From contig JAEWPC010000044.1 of the NCBI GenBank assembly GCA_023460795.1, positions 3,427-67,426 of the forward strand: 64,000 nucleotides of DNA, read 5' to 3'. Below the pieces are notes generated by a model. The model searched no databases, had not been told where the DNA came from, and worked only from the letters and a program-made list of their open reading frames with translations. The position numbers and the translations under genes are program-made. Source of the stretch: Bacillota bacterium. Its GTDB lineage: Bacteria > Bacillota > Bacilli > Paenibacillales > Paenibacillaceae. Below are positions 1-8,179 of this stretch, piece by piece. Numbering within the stretch: position 1 is the stretch's first letter; each line of letters starts with the position of its first letter.

Positions 1-2
1 CG

Positions 3-563
3 ACGCTGCTCTTCAATCCGTACCCTGAGGAAGGGAACGGGGACCAATACCAAGAGATGGTGAACACGTTCAAGACGATCGCCGACGTCGTCGGCAAAAC
101 CGACGTGGCCGATGCGGTGCTGGCGGACCTTCAGACTACGTACGACGACGCGAAAGCCAAGCTTGCGGCGGCAGGCAAAGAAGGGCAGTCGATCGTGCTC
201 GCGATGGCCTATACGAACCAGAACGCGGTTACTTTCCGTTTGACTACCGATAACGGCTTGGCGATTAAGATTCTAGAGAACATCGGACTCAAGAACGCCT
301 ATAAGTCTGAACAATTCGAAGGATACGGCTTCTCGACGAAAGACGTTGAAGCGCTAACGACGCTGCAGGATGCCGACTACCTGCATATCACGAACGATGA
401 CGCGGTCGAAAGTATGCTCTCCAAGAACGCCGTGTGGACCGGACTCAAATTCGTGAAGGAAAACCGTACGTACGCGCTGGGCGGGGACACCTGGCCATAC
501 GGCGGACCTCATTCCGCGAAAAACATGGCGGAGCGCGCGGTTAAGGCGCTGTCCGGACAATAA
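3..563 (+). CDS. Iron-siderophore ABC transporter substrate-binding protein, C-terminal part (5' end outside window)
   Basis: The reading frame is open from base 3, so the gene begins left of the window; the methionine at 57 is internal. The visible 186 residues have the look of the C-terminal lobe of FhuD/FecB-type periplasmic-binding proteins: a helix-rich stretch, then N-A-V-T-F-R-L near the middle and the closing W-P-Y-G-G-P-H-S-A segment before a short final helix. Such proteins are lipid-anchored outside the membrane and hand ferric siderophore to a FecCD permease. The stop overlaps the start of the following permease by one base (TAATG), so the two are one operon. The ligand cannot be read from sequence. 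The promoter, and any Fur box, lie outside the window. Confidence 0.85.
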   Translation, partial: TLLFNPYPEEGNGDQYQEMVNTFKTIADVVGKTDVADAVLADLQTTYDDAKAKLAAAGKEGQSIVLAMAYTNQNAVTFRLTTDNGLAIKILENIGLKNAYKSEQFEGYGFSTKDVEALTTLQDADYLHITNDDAVESMLSKNAVWTGLKFVKENRTYALGGDTWPYGGPHSAKNMAERAVKALSGQ

Positions 564-2671
564 TGAATGAAGCGAAGAATCTAGGCAGAGCGCCTGCTTC
601 TTCTCCATCCGTTCCAGCCCGTTCCGCGGTCCGCGGTGCGGGCTGGACACCGTTCGCGATGCTGCTGGGCGGAGCGGCGCTGTTAGCCATTCTCACGTTC
701 ATCAGCTTGACGCAGGGTCTCCGGCATATCTCGGCAGCTACCGTAATCGAAGCGATCGTGTCCCCGCAAGAGATCGCCGAGCACCAGATCATTCATGGCG
801 TACGCCTTCCTCGGACCGTAATGGGGTTGTTGTCCGGAGCTGCGCTCGCGGTAGCCGGCGCGCTGATGCAGAGCGTCACCCGGAATCCGCTAGCGTCCGA
901 GACGACGCTCGGCGTGAATGCCGGCGCTTACTTGATTGTCGTGCTCGGCACGATATTCTGGCCGGGGTTATTGCATCAATATGCGTTTCCAATGGCCGTG
1001 CTTGGCGGCGGATTGGCGGCGCTAGCCGTATTCGCTTTGGGCGGAGGCCGCCGAAGCACGCCGATTCGTATCGCGCTGTCCGGGATGATCGTCGCTTTGG
1101 TGCTCTCTTCCGTGACGAGCGCTTTGCAGCTCTTGTACGAGGAGAGCACGCAAGGCTTGTTTATTTGGGGCTCAGGCTCGCTCAGCCAGAACGACTGGAG
1201 CGGAGTGCGATTCGCATGGCCGTGGGTCATCGGCGGGCTGGTCGTTATTCTACTGTCCGTCCGACATCTCGACTTGCTTGCATTCGGCGAAGAAACTTCA
1301 AGATCGCTGGGGCAGAACGTATCTGGAACGCGCGTATTTGCCATGGCAGCGGCGATTGTTCTGGCTTGCGTAAGCGTCAGCATCGTAGGTCCGATCGGCT
1401 TCATCGGGCTGATCGCGCCGCACATCGTAAAGCTGTCGGGAATGACCCGCCATGCTTGGCTGTTACCCGTCAGCGCCTTATGGGGTGCCGCCATTCTAGT
1501 CGGCGCGGACACGATCGCGCGTTCGTTCGCGAGCAGCGCGATCGGGGAGCTTCCTGCCGGGGCCGTCACCGCCTTGATCGGCGCGCCATGGATCATCTGG
1601 TTAGCGCTGAGAGCCTCGAAGCAAATGAACGCTTCGTCAGGCACGTCCGCCGGAGCTTCGATGCAAGTCGGCATGCTGGGCAGAAGAATGCCATATACAT
1701 GGCTTGTTATTGCATTCGCTGGCATTCTGCTCGTCGTCTGTGTCGGCGCGCTGATGGGCGGCAACACTCATCTGTCCGCGAGCGAGGTCATCTCCGCCTT
1801 AATCGGGAACGGTACGCCTGCCAATGAGAAGGTGGTAGTCGACTTCCGGCTGCCTCGCCTGTTAACGGCGTTAATGGCAGGAATCGCGCTGGCGGCCAGC
1901 GGCAGCTTAATGCAGAGTTCGTTGCGCAATCCGCTCGCGGATCCGCATATCGTCGGCGTATCGGGAGGCGCGGGCGTCGGCGCGATATCGCTCATGCTGC
2001 TGTTTCCGCAGTTATCTGCGGATTGGGTTCCGCTCGGCGCGTTCGCGGGAGGGTTGCTGGCTGCCGGAATCGTCTATGCGACCGGATGGAAACGTGGCTT
2101 GAACCCGACCGTGCTCACGCTTGTGGGCATCGCCGTAGCCGCCGCGACCGCCGCGACGATCAATATGCTCGTCATTCACGCGAAGCTCACTCTGGCGCCA
2201 GCGCTCGCTTGGTTGTCCGGAAGTACGTACGCCCGAGACTGGACGGACTTCTATCAGATGCTGCCGTTCGTCGCCGTGCTCGCTCCGATCGGTTGGTGGC
2301 TTGGCCGGCGAGTCGACCTGCTTTCCTTTAACGACGAGAGTTCCTTAGGGTTGGGATTGCCGGTTCGCCCTACGCGACTCATCGTCGCGCTGATCGCCGT
2401 CCTGCTCGCATCCGTCGCGGCTTCGGTCGTGGGCGCGGTCGGCTTCATCGGCTTGCTCGCGCCGCATGCGGCACGCATGCTGGCAGGCCCGAACCATCGC
2501 CGCTCGATGCTGCTGGGTATCCTTCTCGGAGCAACGTTGCTCGTGTCGGCGGACTGGCTCGGCCGGATCATGTTGGCGCCGAAAGAAATCCCGTCCGGCA
2601 TCGTCGTCGCTTTGCTCGGCGCACCTTATTTAATTTACTTAATGGCACGTTCCGCAAGAGCGGGCCGATAA
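563..2671 (+). CDS. fhuB: Fused FecCD-type iron-siderophore permease (FhuB-like, two permease halves)
   Basis: This 702-residue membrane protein holds two FecCD permease domains in one chain (about 45-345 and 375-700), each with the family's R-L-P-R entry, an A-G-A-L/S-M-Q helix, the R-N-P-L-A segment, a G-F-I-G-L-(I/L)-A-P-H coupling region and an E-(L/I)-P-(A/S)-G tail. E. coli FhuB, about 660 residues, has the same fused layout, whereas most Firmicutes use two separate permeases. It would move ferric siderophore across the membrane using the upstream binding protein. No ATPase gene follows; the gene ends at a terminator. The lone Fur-regulated ATPase at 36880-37746 is a candidate partner (inference). 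Start ATG 563 overlaps the previous stop. Confidence 0.88.
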   Translation: MNEAKNLGRAPASSPSVPARSAVRGAGWTPFAMLLGGAALLAILTFISLTQGLRHISAATVIEAIVSPQEIAEHQIIHGVRLPRTVMGLLSGAALAVAGALMQSVTRNPLASETTLGVNAGAYLIVVLGTIFWPGLLHQYAFPMAVLGGGLAALAVFALGGGRRSTPIRIALSGMIVALVLSSVTSALQLLYEESTQGLFIWGSGSLSQNDWSGVRFAWPWVIGGLVVILLSVRHLDLLAFGEETSRSLGQNVSGTRVFAMAAAIVLACVSVSIVGPIGFIGLIAPHIVKLSGMTRHAWLLPVSALWGAAILVGADTIARSFASSAIGELPAGAVTALIGAPWIIWLALRASKQMNASSGTSAGASMQVGMLGRRMPYTWLVIAFAGILLVVCVGALMGGNTHLSASEVISALIGNGTPANEKVVVDFRLPRLLTALMAGIALAASGSLMQSSLRNPLADPHIVGVSGGAGVGAISLMLLFPQLSADWVPLGAFAGGLLAAGIVYATGWKRGLNPTVLTLVGIAVAAATAATINMLVIHAKLTLAPALAWLSGSTYARDWTDFYQMLPFVAVLAPIGWWLGRRVDLLSFNDESSLGLGLPVRPTRLIVALIAVLLASVAASVVGAVGFIGLLAPHAARMLAGPNHRRSMLLGILLGATLLVSADWLGRIMLAPKEIPSGIVVALLGAPYLIYLMARSARAGR

Positions 2672-2686
2672 CCGGTATACAGCAAT

Positions 2687-2725
2687 AAACCACCTTCATG
2701 TGCGATTGAAGGTGGTTTATCTTTT
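2687..2725 (+). terminator. Rho-independent terminator after the siderophore permease
   Basis: A 12-bp perfect stem (2687-2698 with 2707-2718, AAACCACCTTCA/TGAAGGTGGTTT) with an 8-base loop is followed by ATCTTTT. It lies between convergent genes and its A-rich left flank could serve the minus-strand gene too. Confidence 0.85.
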
Positions 2726-2727
2726 AT

Positions 2728-3210
2728 TTACTTAACAACTTTTATCGGCTTGGTACTAGCAACCGGGCTCTTGATCGCGAACGATTTCCACGCTTCGCCG
2801 ATGAAGTTGGCCGCGGCGAGCAGGAAGATCAAGCCGGATAGAGACAGCAGCACGCATACGGGCGTAATCCAAGCATTCGTCTGATCCACGAAGAAAGGAA
2901 TGATGGATACGGCCAGAATCGGCGGCGCGTTCCAACGGCAACGGTGAATGAGCCATCCGACGATTAAGGAGTCGGCAAGCAAGCCTACGGCACCGGTGTC
3001 TAAGGTTTGAAGCAGCGTTCCGATCAAAGCGGCAATCGTCGTTCCGATCAGCAGGTTGCCGGCGATCTTCCGATCGAATTCGCGGGAAACGAGCAAGAAA
3101 CTGAACGCGCCGAGCGTCGGGAAGAACAAGGCGTGCAGAGAGGGTAGATGGGTCGAAAGCCAATAGATGAAGGCTATGTATAAGCTGATCAGGACAAGCT
3201 TGACATTCAT
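2728..3210 (-). CDS. Small integral membrane protein, HPP-family-like
   Basis: About 160 residues with four or five hydrophobic helices. The order P-T-L-G-A-F-S-F-L-L, then a G-N-L-L-I-G-T-T-I-A-A-L-I-G-T helix and a W-N-A-P-P-I-L-A-V segment parallels HPP-domain membrane proteins (P-L-G-A-S-A-V, G-G-H-L, H-P-P-A-G), although the first residue of the HPP triplet is replaced here. I chose ATG 3210 because a GGAG sits 11 bases upstream; a longer frame reaches 3246 without a ribosome site. Some HPP proteins have been linked to nitrite or anion transport, but no substrate can be inferred here. It stands alone, convergent with the iron permease. Confidence 0.6.
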   Translation of the reverse strand: MNVKLVLISLYIAFIYWLSTHLPSLHALFFPTLGAFSFLLVSREFDRKIAGNLLIGTTIAALIGTLLQTLDTGAVGLLADSLIVGWLIHRCRWNAPPILAVSIIPFFVDQTNAWITPVCVLLSLSGLIFLLAAANFIGEAWKSFAIKSPVASTKPIKVVK

Positions 3211-3353
3211 TAGGGCACGATCTCCAACAGCGTTTAGTAAAAGCACATAGATTACAGTCTAATTCCGATCTGCTTAGTCGTCAATAGTTCATATAGAACG
3301 AATTTGGAATCGCATGGTAAAATATCGTAAAAGGTGCTGGTGGAGGAACTGAA

Positions 3354-4028
3354 GTGAACGACGATCGCGTGGTTTTATTTTATCCGCAGAGAAACTATTA
3401 TATCGGGCTTTTTATCGCATCGCTTGTCTTGTGTGCCGTAGGCATATTCATATTCTTCTTGCCGAGAGACGGCAACATCTTCAGCATCGTCGGAGTGGGG
3501 ATCGCTTTCCTCTTGCGTAATCTCTACGTGGTCTGGAAGCAGCGGCGACGACAATCGCGGGCAATCGCAATCCGTCCGATTGCGATTTCGGCCGTGTTTA
3601 TCCTGCTCCTCATCGCCGGACTCGTGTTGAATGAATGGTACGGCAACGGCGCGGCGCAGATAGCGCTCGGTGTTTGCTGCGTGACGATGTTCGGGTTAAG
3701 CGCGGTCCATTTGGTTTCCGTTATCCTCTCGGGCAAGCCGTCCATCGTGATGGACGAGACGGGTATCGTCGATCGTTCATCTCTTCTTGGGGCGGGGCGT
3801 CTCTCGTGGAACGAGATCGAAAGATTCGAAACTTTCGAATATCTCAACAACCGTTATATCGGAATATGGGTAACCGAGGAGAGTGCTCGCAGGTTCACTC
3901 CGTTGCGCAGAATGTTATTTTATCGGAAGAACCTGCTCTCCATATCCGCGAAGTCCGTCTCCGTTCCCGTCGACGAGTTCATGCGGATCATCGCGGAGCA
4001 CTGGAACGAGGCACGGGCACGACATTGA
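3354..4028 (+). CDS. STM3941-type membrane protein
   Basis: A 224-residue protein with two N-terminal transmembrane helices (about 15-35 and 38-60), a second helical pair near 78-120, and a soluble C-terminal half starting S-I-V-M-D-E-T-G-I-V. This layout matches the STM3941 family of bacterial membrane proteins, which carry a PH-like soluble domain and have no known function. The start ATG 3354 follows a GGAGGA ribosome site. No operon partner is obvious; a deoxyribonucleotidase follows after about 60 bases on the same strand. Confidence 0.6.
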   Translation: MNDDRVVLFYPQRNYYIGLFIASLVLCAVGIFIFFLPRDGNIFSIVGVGIAFLLRNLYVVWKQRRRQSRAIAIRPIAISAVFILLLIAGLVLNEWYGNGAAQIALGVCCVTMFGLSAVHLVSVILSGKPSIVMDETGIVDRSSLLGAGRLSWNEIERFETFEYLNNRYIGIWVTEESARRFTPLRRMLFYRKNLLSISAKSVSVPVDEFMRIIAEHWNEARARH

Positions 4029-4090
4029 CAGATGCCAACCCATCATACACAATATGCAAAATAACGATAAGCAGAAGCAGGAGAATGAAC

Positions 4091-4627
4091 ATGAACAAAC
4101 AACGTATCGCCATCGACATGGACGAAGTCATCGCCGAGTTTTCCACGAAGCACGTAGCTAGGTTTAACGCAAAATTCAACGAGAACGTTACGGTAGCGGA
4201 TCTGCATGGCAAGAAGCTTAGGGAGCTGCGACCGGAGCTGAGCCGGGAAATCCACGAGCTGCTGCTCACGCCGGATTTTTTCCGCGATTTGCCGCCGATC
4301 GAGCACAGCCAAGAAGTGATTAAGGAGCTGTCCCAGACTTACGAGATTTTCATCGCGACGGCAGCTATGGAAGTTCCGACGTCGTTCACGGCGAAGTACG
4401 AATGGCTGAAAGAGCATTTCGATTTCCTCGACGAGATGAATTTCGTGTTCTGCGGGGACAAAAGCATCATACGAGCCGACTATCTGATCGACGACAATAC
4501 GCGGCACTTCAGAGGGTTTCAGGGTCAAGGCATTCTGTTCACGGCGAATCATAACCGCAACGAAACCGGATACGTCCGGGTGAAAGATTGGCTGGAGGTT
4601 CGGGATTACTTCAAGGGGCGGGTTTAG
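4091..4627 (+). CDS. 5'(3')-deoxyribonucleotidase, HAD superfamily (NT5C type)
   Basis: A 178-residue cytosolic HAD phosphatase. The nucleophile motif D-M-D-E-V appears at the N-terminus (R-I-A-I-D-M-D-E-V), followed by the F-F-R-D-L-P cap signature of 5'(3')-deoxyribonucleotidases, a T-A-A-M-E motif II region, and the C-F-C-G-D-K ... L-I-D-D motif III/IV pair. Such enzymes remove phosphate from dNMPs and help balance nucleotide pools. ATG 4091 is chosen because AGGAG lies seven bases upstream; the frame runs open far upstream through the previous gene but has no ribosome site there. ATG 4085 is the only near alternative. Confidence 0.82.
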   Translation: MNKQRIAIDMDEVIAEFSTKHVARFNAKFNENVTVADLHGKKLRELRPELSREIHELLLTPDFFRDLPPIEHSQEVIKELSQTYEIFIATAAMEVPTSFTAKYEWLKEHFDFLDEMNFVFCGDKSIIRADYLIDDNTRHFRGFQGQGILFTANHNRNETGYVRVKDWLEVRDYFKGRV

Positions 4628-4651
4628 TATCGTAAAATCGTATATTCACTC

Positions 4652-4680
4652 TTGATCGAAAGCCAATGCGGGGCTATAAT
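4652..4680 (+). promoter_or_regulatory. Sigma-A promoter of the thrS T-box leader
   Basis: TTGATC (4652-4657) and a perfect TATAAT (4675-4680) are separated by 17 bases. Transcription would begin near 4687, giving a leader of about 330 bases ahead of thrS. Confidence 0.8.
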
Positions 4681-4686
4681 AGGTAC

Positions 4687-4987
4687 AATTTAATGACAAT
4701 CAGGCAATGACCAAAGACATGGTCTCGTTCACGGACGGTACAGAGAGGGGGATGAGTGCTGAGAATCCCCACGGCAACCGAAACGCGATTACCCCTTTGC
4801 AGCCGCGACGCTGAACCTGGAAGCGAATGATTCGATATTCGCCGCAGAAGTAAACGCCGCCGACCGATCCCCGTTACCGGATTCCGAATAAGGGCTTGCC
4901 GAATGCTTCATCGAGGGCAAGCTGAATGAGGGTGGAACCACGAGCCGAACGCACTCGTCCCTTCGCGGATGAGAGGCGTTTTTTTGC
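4687..4987 (+). promoter_or_regulatory. T-box leader (threonine-type) with terminator, controlling thrS
   Basis: The diagnostic T-box sequence AGGGTGGAACCACG is at 4929-4942 and runs into a terminator-like hairpin (4948-4980, AACGC...GGCGTT) ending in seven Ts. The T-box bulge normally pairs with the free acceptor end of uncharged tRNA and opens the terminator. The A in GGAACC is frequent in threonine and serine-type leaders. The 5' part (4735-4830) holds paired G/C-rich segments suiting stem I, but I could not fold it well enough to name the specifier codon; threonine is inferred from the downstream gene. This fills the 390-base gap between genes. Confidence 0.85.
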
Positions 4988-5017
4988 GTTCAATTCAACC
5001 CTAGGAGGAAGAAAGAA

Positions 5018-6760
5018 ATGGAAGATCAGGCGGTAAAAGAACGAGAGGCGCTAGGTAGGCTCAGACACAGCGCCGCTCACGTGATGGCGCAAGCGATCGC
5101 TCGGATTTACGGGAGGGAGGCGGTCATGCTGGGCATCGGACCGGTGATCGAAGAGGGGTTCTACTACGACATCGACATCGGCCGGGCGCTATCGAGCGAA
5201 GATTTGGCGGAGATCGAAGCGGAGATGGGCAACATCGTTCGCGAGGATTGGCCTATTGTTAGACGTGTAGTCGGCAGAGAGGAAGCCGTGCGTATCTTCG
5301 AAGGGCTCGGGGATACGCTCAAGCTGGAGTTGATCCGCGACTTGCCGGATTCGGCGGAAATTACGATTTACGATCAGGGAGAGTTCTTCGATCTATGCCG
5401 AGGCCCGCACGTAGCGTCCACGGGACGCGTCAAGGCGTTCAAGCTCCTTAGCGTGGCAGGCGCCTATTGGCGGGGGGATTCGAACAATCGGATGCTGCAG
5501 CGTATATACGGCACGGCTTTCCCGAAAGCTTCGCAGCTCGCCGAGCATCTGCACGCGCTGGAAGAAGCGAAGAAGCGGGATCACCGGAAGCTCGGCAAGG
5601 AGCTTGAGCTGTTCATGTTCTCGGAGGAAGCGCCTGGCATGCCGTTCTATTTGCCGAAAGGGATGACGATTCGTACCGAGCTCGAGAATTTCTCGCGGGA
5701 GCTTCAGCAACAGCACGATTACGAGGAAGTCCGCACTCCGCTCATGATGAACCGCCGGCTGTGGGAGCAATCCGGGCATTGGGATCATTACAAAGACAAT
5801 ATGTACTTCACGGACGTCGACGAGACGCCGTTCGCTCTGAAGCCGATGAACTGCCCGGGACATATGCTCGTGTTCAAGAACAGTCTTCATTCCTATCGCG
5901 AGCTGCCGATCCGAATATCGGAGTTCGGGCAAGTGCACAGGCACGAGTTCTCCGGCGCTCTCAGCGGGATGATGCGGGTGCGGACATTCTGCCAGGACGA
6001 CGCTCATCTATTCGTAAGAGAGGACCAGATCGAGGAGGAGATTCGCCGGGTCATCGCGCTTATCGACCGGATGTACGACGTATTCGGGTTCGAATACCGG
6101 ATCGAGCTGTCGACTCGGCCCGATGACTTCATGGGAGCCGTAGAGTCGTGGGACAGGGCGGAAGAAGCATTGAAGCGCGTGCTCGATAGAAGCGGCATCG
6201 CGTACAGTCTGAACGAGGGAGACGGCGCGTTCTACGGACCGAAGATCGACTTCCACATTCTCGACGCGCTTAAGCGGAGCTGGCAGTGCGGCACGATCCA
6301 GGTCGACTTTCAAATGCCGGAGAAGTTCGAGCTTGCGTATATCGGGGAAGACGGGCAGAAGCATCGCCCCGTCGTCATCCACCGTGCGATCTTCGGGTCG
6401 ATCGACCGGTTCATGGGCATCTTGACGGAGCATTACGCCGGGGCGTTCCCGACGTGGCTGGCGCCGGTTCAGGCGAAGCTGCTTCCGGTGTCCGACGCGT
6501 TCCTAGACTACGCGCTGGAAGTGAAGCAGCTGCTTGCCTCCGCGGGGATTCGCACCGAGATTGACGCGAGGAGCGAGAAGCTCGGCTACAAAATTCGCGA
6601 GGCGCAGCTGGAGAAGGTGCCGTATATGCTGATCGTCGGGGAACAGGAGCGGAGCGGAGGAACGGTGTCCGTGCGCAGACGCGGGGAAGGCGACCTTGGA
6701 TCGTTGGATTCGGCGGCGCTTGCGAAGCGGATTGTAGAAGAGATTCGGTCCAAAGAGTAA
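5018..6760 (+). CDS. thrS: Threonyl-tRNA synthetase lacking the N-terminal TGS domain
   Basis: A 580-residue class II synthetase charging tRNA-Thr. The editing domain starts almost at the N-terminus with R-H-S-A-A-H (HxxxH) and continues to C-R-G-P-H; the catalytic core carries M-N-C-P-G-H-M, R-H-E and V-I-H-R-A-I-F-G, which include the zinc ligands Cys, His and His. The anticodon domain ends the protein. Usual bacterial ThrRS is about 640 residues because a TGS domain of about 60 residues comes first; here only about 15 residues precede the editing domain, and the T-box terminator plus an AGGAGG site fix the start, so the lack is genuine. The gene is under T-box control. Whether another thrS exists cannot be seen. 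Confidence 0.95.
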   Translation: MEDQAVKEREALGRLRHSAAHVMAQAIARIYGREAVMLGIGPVIEEGFYYDIDIGRALSSEDLAEIEAEMGNIVREDWPIVRRVVGREEAVRIFEGLGDTLKLELIRDLPDSAEITIYDQGEFFDLCRGPHVASTGRVKAFKLLSVAGAYWRGDSNNRMLQRIYGTAFPKASQLAEHLHALEEAKKRDHRKLGKELELFMFSEEAPGMPFYLPKGMTIRTELENFSRELQQQHDYEEVRTPLMMNRRLWEQSGHWDHYKDNMYFTDVDETPFALKPMNCPGHMLVFKNSLHSYRELPIRISEFGQVHRHEFSGALSGMMRVRTFCQDDAHLFVREDQIEEEIRRVIALIDRMYDVFGFEYRIELSTRPDDFMGAVESWDRAEEALKRVLDRSGIAYSLNEGDGAFYGPKIDFHILDALKRSWQCGTIQVDFQMPEKFELAYIGEDGQKHRPVVIHRAIFGSIDRFMGILTEHYAGAFPTWLAPVQAKLLPVSDAFLDYALEVKQLLASAGIRTEIDARSEKLGYKIREAQLEKVPYMLIVGEQERSGGTVSVRRRGEGDLGSLDSAALAKRIVEEIRSKE

Positions 6761-6805
6761 TGGTATAATAGCGAAAAACGGGAATAGTGAATGGGAGGGC
6801 GCGAA

Positions 6806-7078
6806 ATGTGCAGAAACATTAAGACGTTGTTCAATTTCGATCCGCCGGCGACGGAGGACGAGATCGGTGCCGCATCGCTGCAATTCGTAAGGAAGCTATC
6901 GGGCTTCAACTCGCCTTCCAAAGCGAACGAAGAGGCGTTCCGGCTCGCGGTGCAGGAAGTGTCGGAGGCGGCGCGCAAGCTGCTCGGATCGCTTGTCACG
7001 AACGCGCCGTCGCGCGACAGGCTAGTGGAGATCCAGCGCGCTAAAGCGAGGGCGATCAAACGGTTCGCCAAAGAGTAA
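6806..7078 (+). CDS. DUF2277 family protein
   Basis: A 90-residue soluble protein beginning M-C-R-N-I-K-T-L-F-N-F-D-P-P-A-T, the signature start of the DUF2277 family, with the expected A-S-L-Q-F-V-R-K-L-S-G-F middle and a basic C-terminal helix. Function is unknown. ATG 6806 is preferred over ATG 6791 because the GGGAGGG ribosome site (6793-6798) lies between the two. It follows thrS by 45 bases; a TATAAT at 6764-6769 just after the thrS stop may give it its own promoter. Confidence 0.85.
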   Translation: MCRNIKTLFNFDPPATEDEIGAASLQFVRKLSGFNSPSKANEEAFRLAVQEVSEAARKLLGSLVTNAPSRDRLVEIQRAKARAIKRFAKE

Positions 7079-7097
7079 TCTTCTTAAGGTGTAGACA

Positions 7098-7110
7098 TCA
7101 ACTCAGTTGA
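7098..7110. repeat. 13-base inverted repeat upstream of the aldo/keto reductase
   Basis: TCAACT-C-AGTTGA is a perfect dyad with a single central base. It lies 30 bases left of the twin palindromes and may be an additional protein site; no regulator can be named. Confidence 0.4.
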
Positions 7111-7139
7111 CAGGCGACATCGGTCTTGTTACGCTACTA

Positions 7140-7196
7140 GGAGAGTGAACGCGCGTTCACTCTCCATTTTCGAGTCTGTGAACGCGCGTTTACAAT
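7140..7196 (+). promoter_or_regulatory. Twin-palindrome operator over the aldo/keto reductase promoter
   Basis: A perfect 26-base palindrome (7140-7165, core GTGAACGCGCGTTCAC) is followed by a second near-perfect copy of the 16-base core (7178-7193, one mismatch). Their centres are 33 bases apart, about three helical turns. The second copy covers the spacer and start of a TACAAT -10 box (7191-7196); TTTCGA at 7168-7173 would be a weak -35. No T-tract follows, so it is not a terminator. The spacing and size fit a dimeric repressor of TetR type (inference). Confidence 0.7.
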
Positions 7197-7222
7197 CACT
7201 TACATAGCATGGAGGGAATAGA

Positions 7223-8170
7223 ATGAAATACCGCAAATTAGGCAATACGGGATTGCAAGTCAGCGAGATCAGCTTAGGCAGTTGGTTAACATACGGCAAT
7301 TCGGTCGGTACGGATACGGTTGGCAAGTTGACGAACCGCGCTTTCGAGCTGGGCATCAACTTCTTCGATACGGCTAACGTGTACGAGCGCGGAGAAGCCG
7401 AGCTTCTGCTTGGCGAAGCATTGAAGCAGCATAAGCGCGATTCGTTCGTCGTGGCGACGAAGGCGTTCTGGCCGATGGGAGACGGACCGAATGACCGCGG
7501 TCTGTCCCGCAAGCACGTGTTCGAGCAGGTTCATGCCAGCTTGAAGCGCCTGCAGATGGACTATGTCGATATTTTCTATTGCCATCGTTACGATCCGAAT
7601 ACGCCGGCGGAAGAGACGCTTCGCACGATCGAAGACCTCGTTCGCCAAGGCAAGGTCCTGTACGTCGGCGTTAGCGAATGGACCGCAGCGCAAATCCAAG
7701 AAGGACTTCGCGTCGCGGACAAATATTTGCTGGACCGCATCGTCGTGAACCAACCGCAATATAGCATGTTCTATCGCCATATCGAGCAAGAGATTATTCC
7801 GGTCAGCGAGAAGAACGGAATCTCGCAAGTCGTCTTCTCGCCGCTCGCCCAAGGCGTGCTTACCGGCAAATACCGCCGTGGTCAGCACATTCCGGAAGGC
7901 AGTCGCGCGACGGATCCGAAGGCGAACATGTGGATTAAGAACCTCTTGACGGAAGAGTACCTGGAGAAAGTAGAGCAATTGATCGTAATCGCCGAGGAGA
8001 TCGGAATTACGCTGTCGCAGCTCGCGATCGCATGGATTCTCCGCCATGACAGCGTGGCGAGCGCTCTTGTCGGCGCTACGAAGGTCGAACAGCTCGAGCA
8101 GAACGCCAGCGCTTCGGGCATTACCCTGTCCGCGGATATCCTCAAGCGGATCGAAGGCGTATTGGCTTAA
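7223..8170 (+). CDS. Aldo/keto reductase (potassium-channel beta-subunit-like AKR)
   Basis: A 315-residue NADPH-dependent oxidoreductase of the TIM-barrel AKR superfamily. The N-terminus M-K-Y-R-K-L-G-N-T-G-L-Q-V-S is typical. The catalytic set is present: D in F-F-D-T-A, Y in N-V-Y, K in V-A-T-K and H in C-H-R-Y-D; the coenzyme region G-V-S-E-W and the C-terminal L-V-G-A-T-K-V-E-Q-L segment follow. Such enzymes reduce aldehydes and ketones; the substrate is not predictable. A GGAGGG site precedes ATG 7223. The upstream double palindrome suggests tight repression by a regulator not encoded next to it. Confidence 0.9.
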   Translation: MKYRKLGNTGLQVSEISLGSWLTYGNSVGTDTVGKLTNRAFELGINFFDTANVYERGEAELLLGEALKQHKRDSFVVATKAFWPMGDGPNDRGLSRKHVFEQVHASLKRLQMDYVDIFYCHRYDPNTPAEETLRTIEDLVRQGKVLYVGVSEWTAAQIQEGLRVADKYLLDRIVVNQPQYSMFYRHIEQEIIPVSEKNGISQVVFSPLAQGVLTGKYRRGQHIPEGSRATDPKANMWIKNLLTEEYLEKVEQLIVIAEEIGITLSQLAIAWILRHDSVASALVGATKVEQLEQNASASGITLSADILKRIEGVLA

Positions 8171-8179
8171 TCGGGAAGG

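Noticed and set aside
57..563. Start of the left-edge binding protein at the ATG at 57
   Set aside because: The frame is open to base 3 with family-like sequence and no ribosome site precedes 57; the gene is cut by the window edge.
976..1767. 263-codon open frame antisense to the siderophore permease
   Set aside because: No ribosome site or recognisable motif; explained by GC-rich codon positions of the permease.
3635..4090. Long N-terminal extension of the deoxyribonucleotidase
   Set aside because: It lies within the preceding gene in another frame, has no ribosome site, and the HAD motif begins only after 4091.
4740..4830. Specifier codon of the thrS T-box
   Set aside because: Several ACN triplets occur but I could not place stem I with confidence, so no codon is named.
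7140..7165. Terminator after the DUF2277 gene
   Set aside because: The palindrome has no loop and no T-run, and a second copy lies over a promoter; an operator explains it better.
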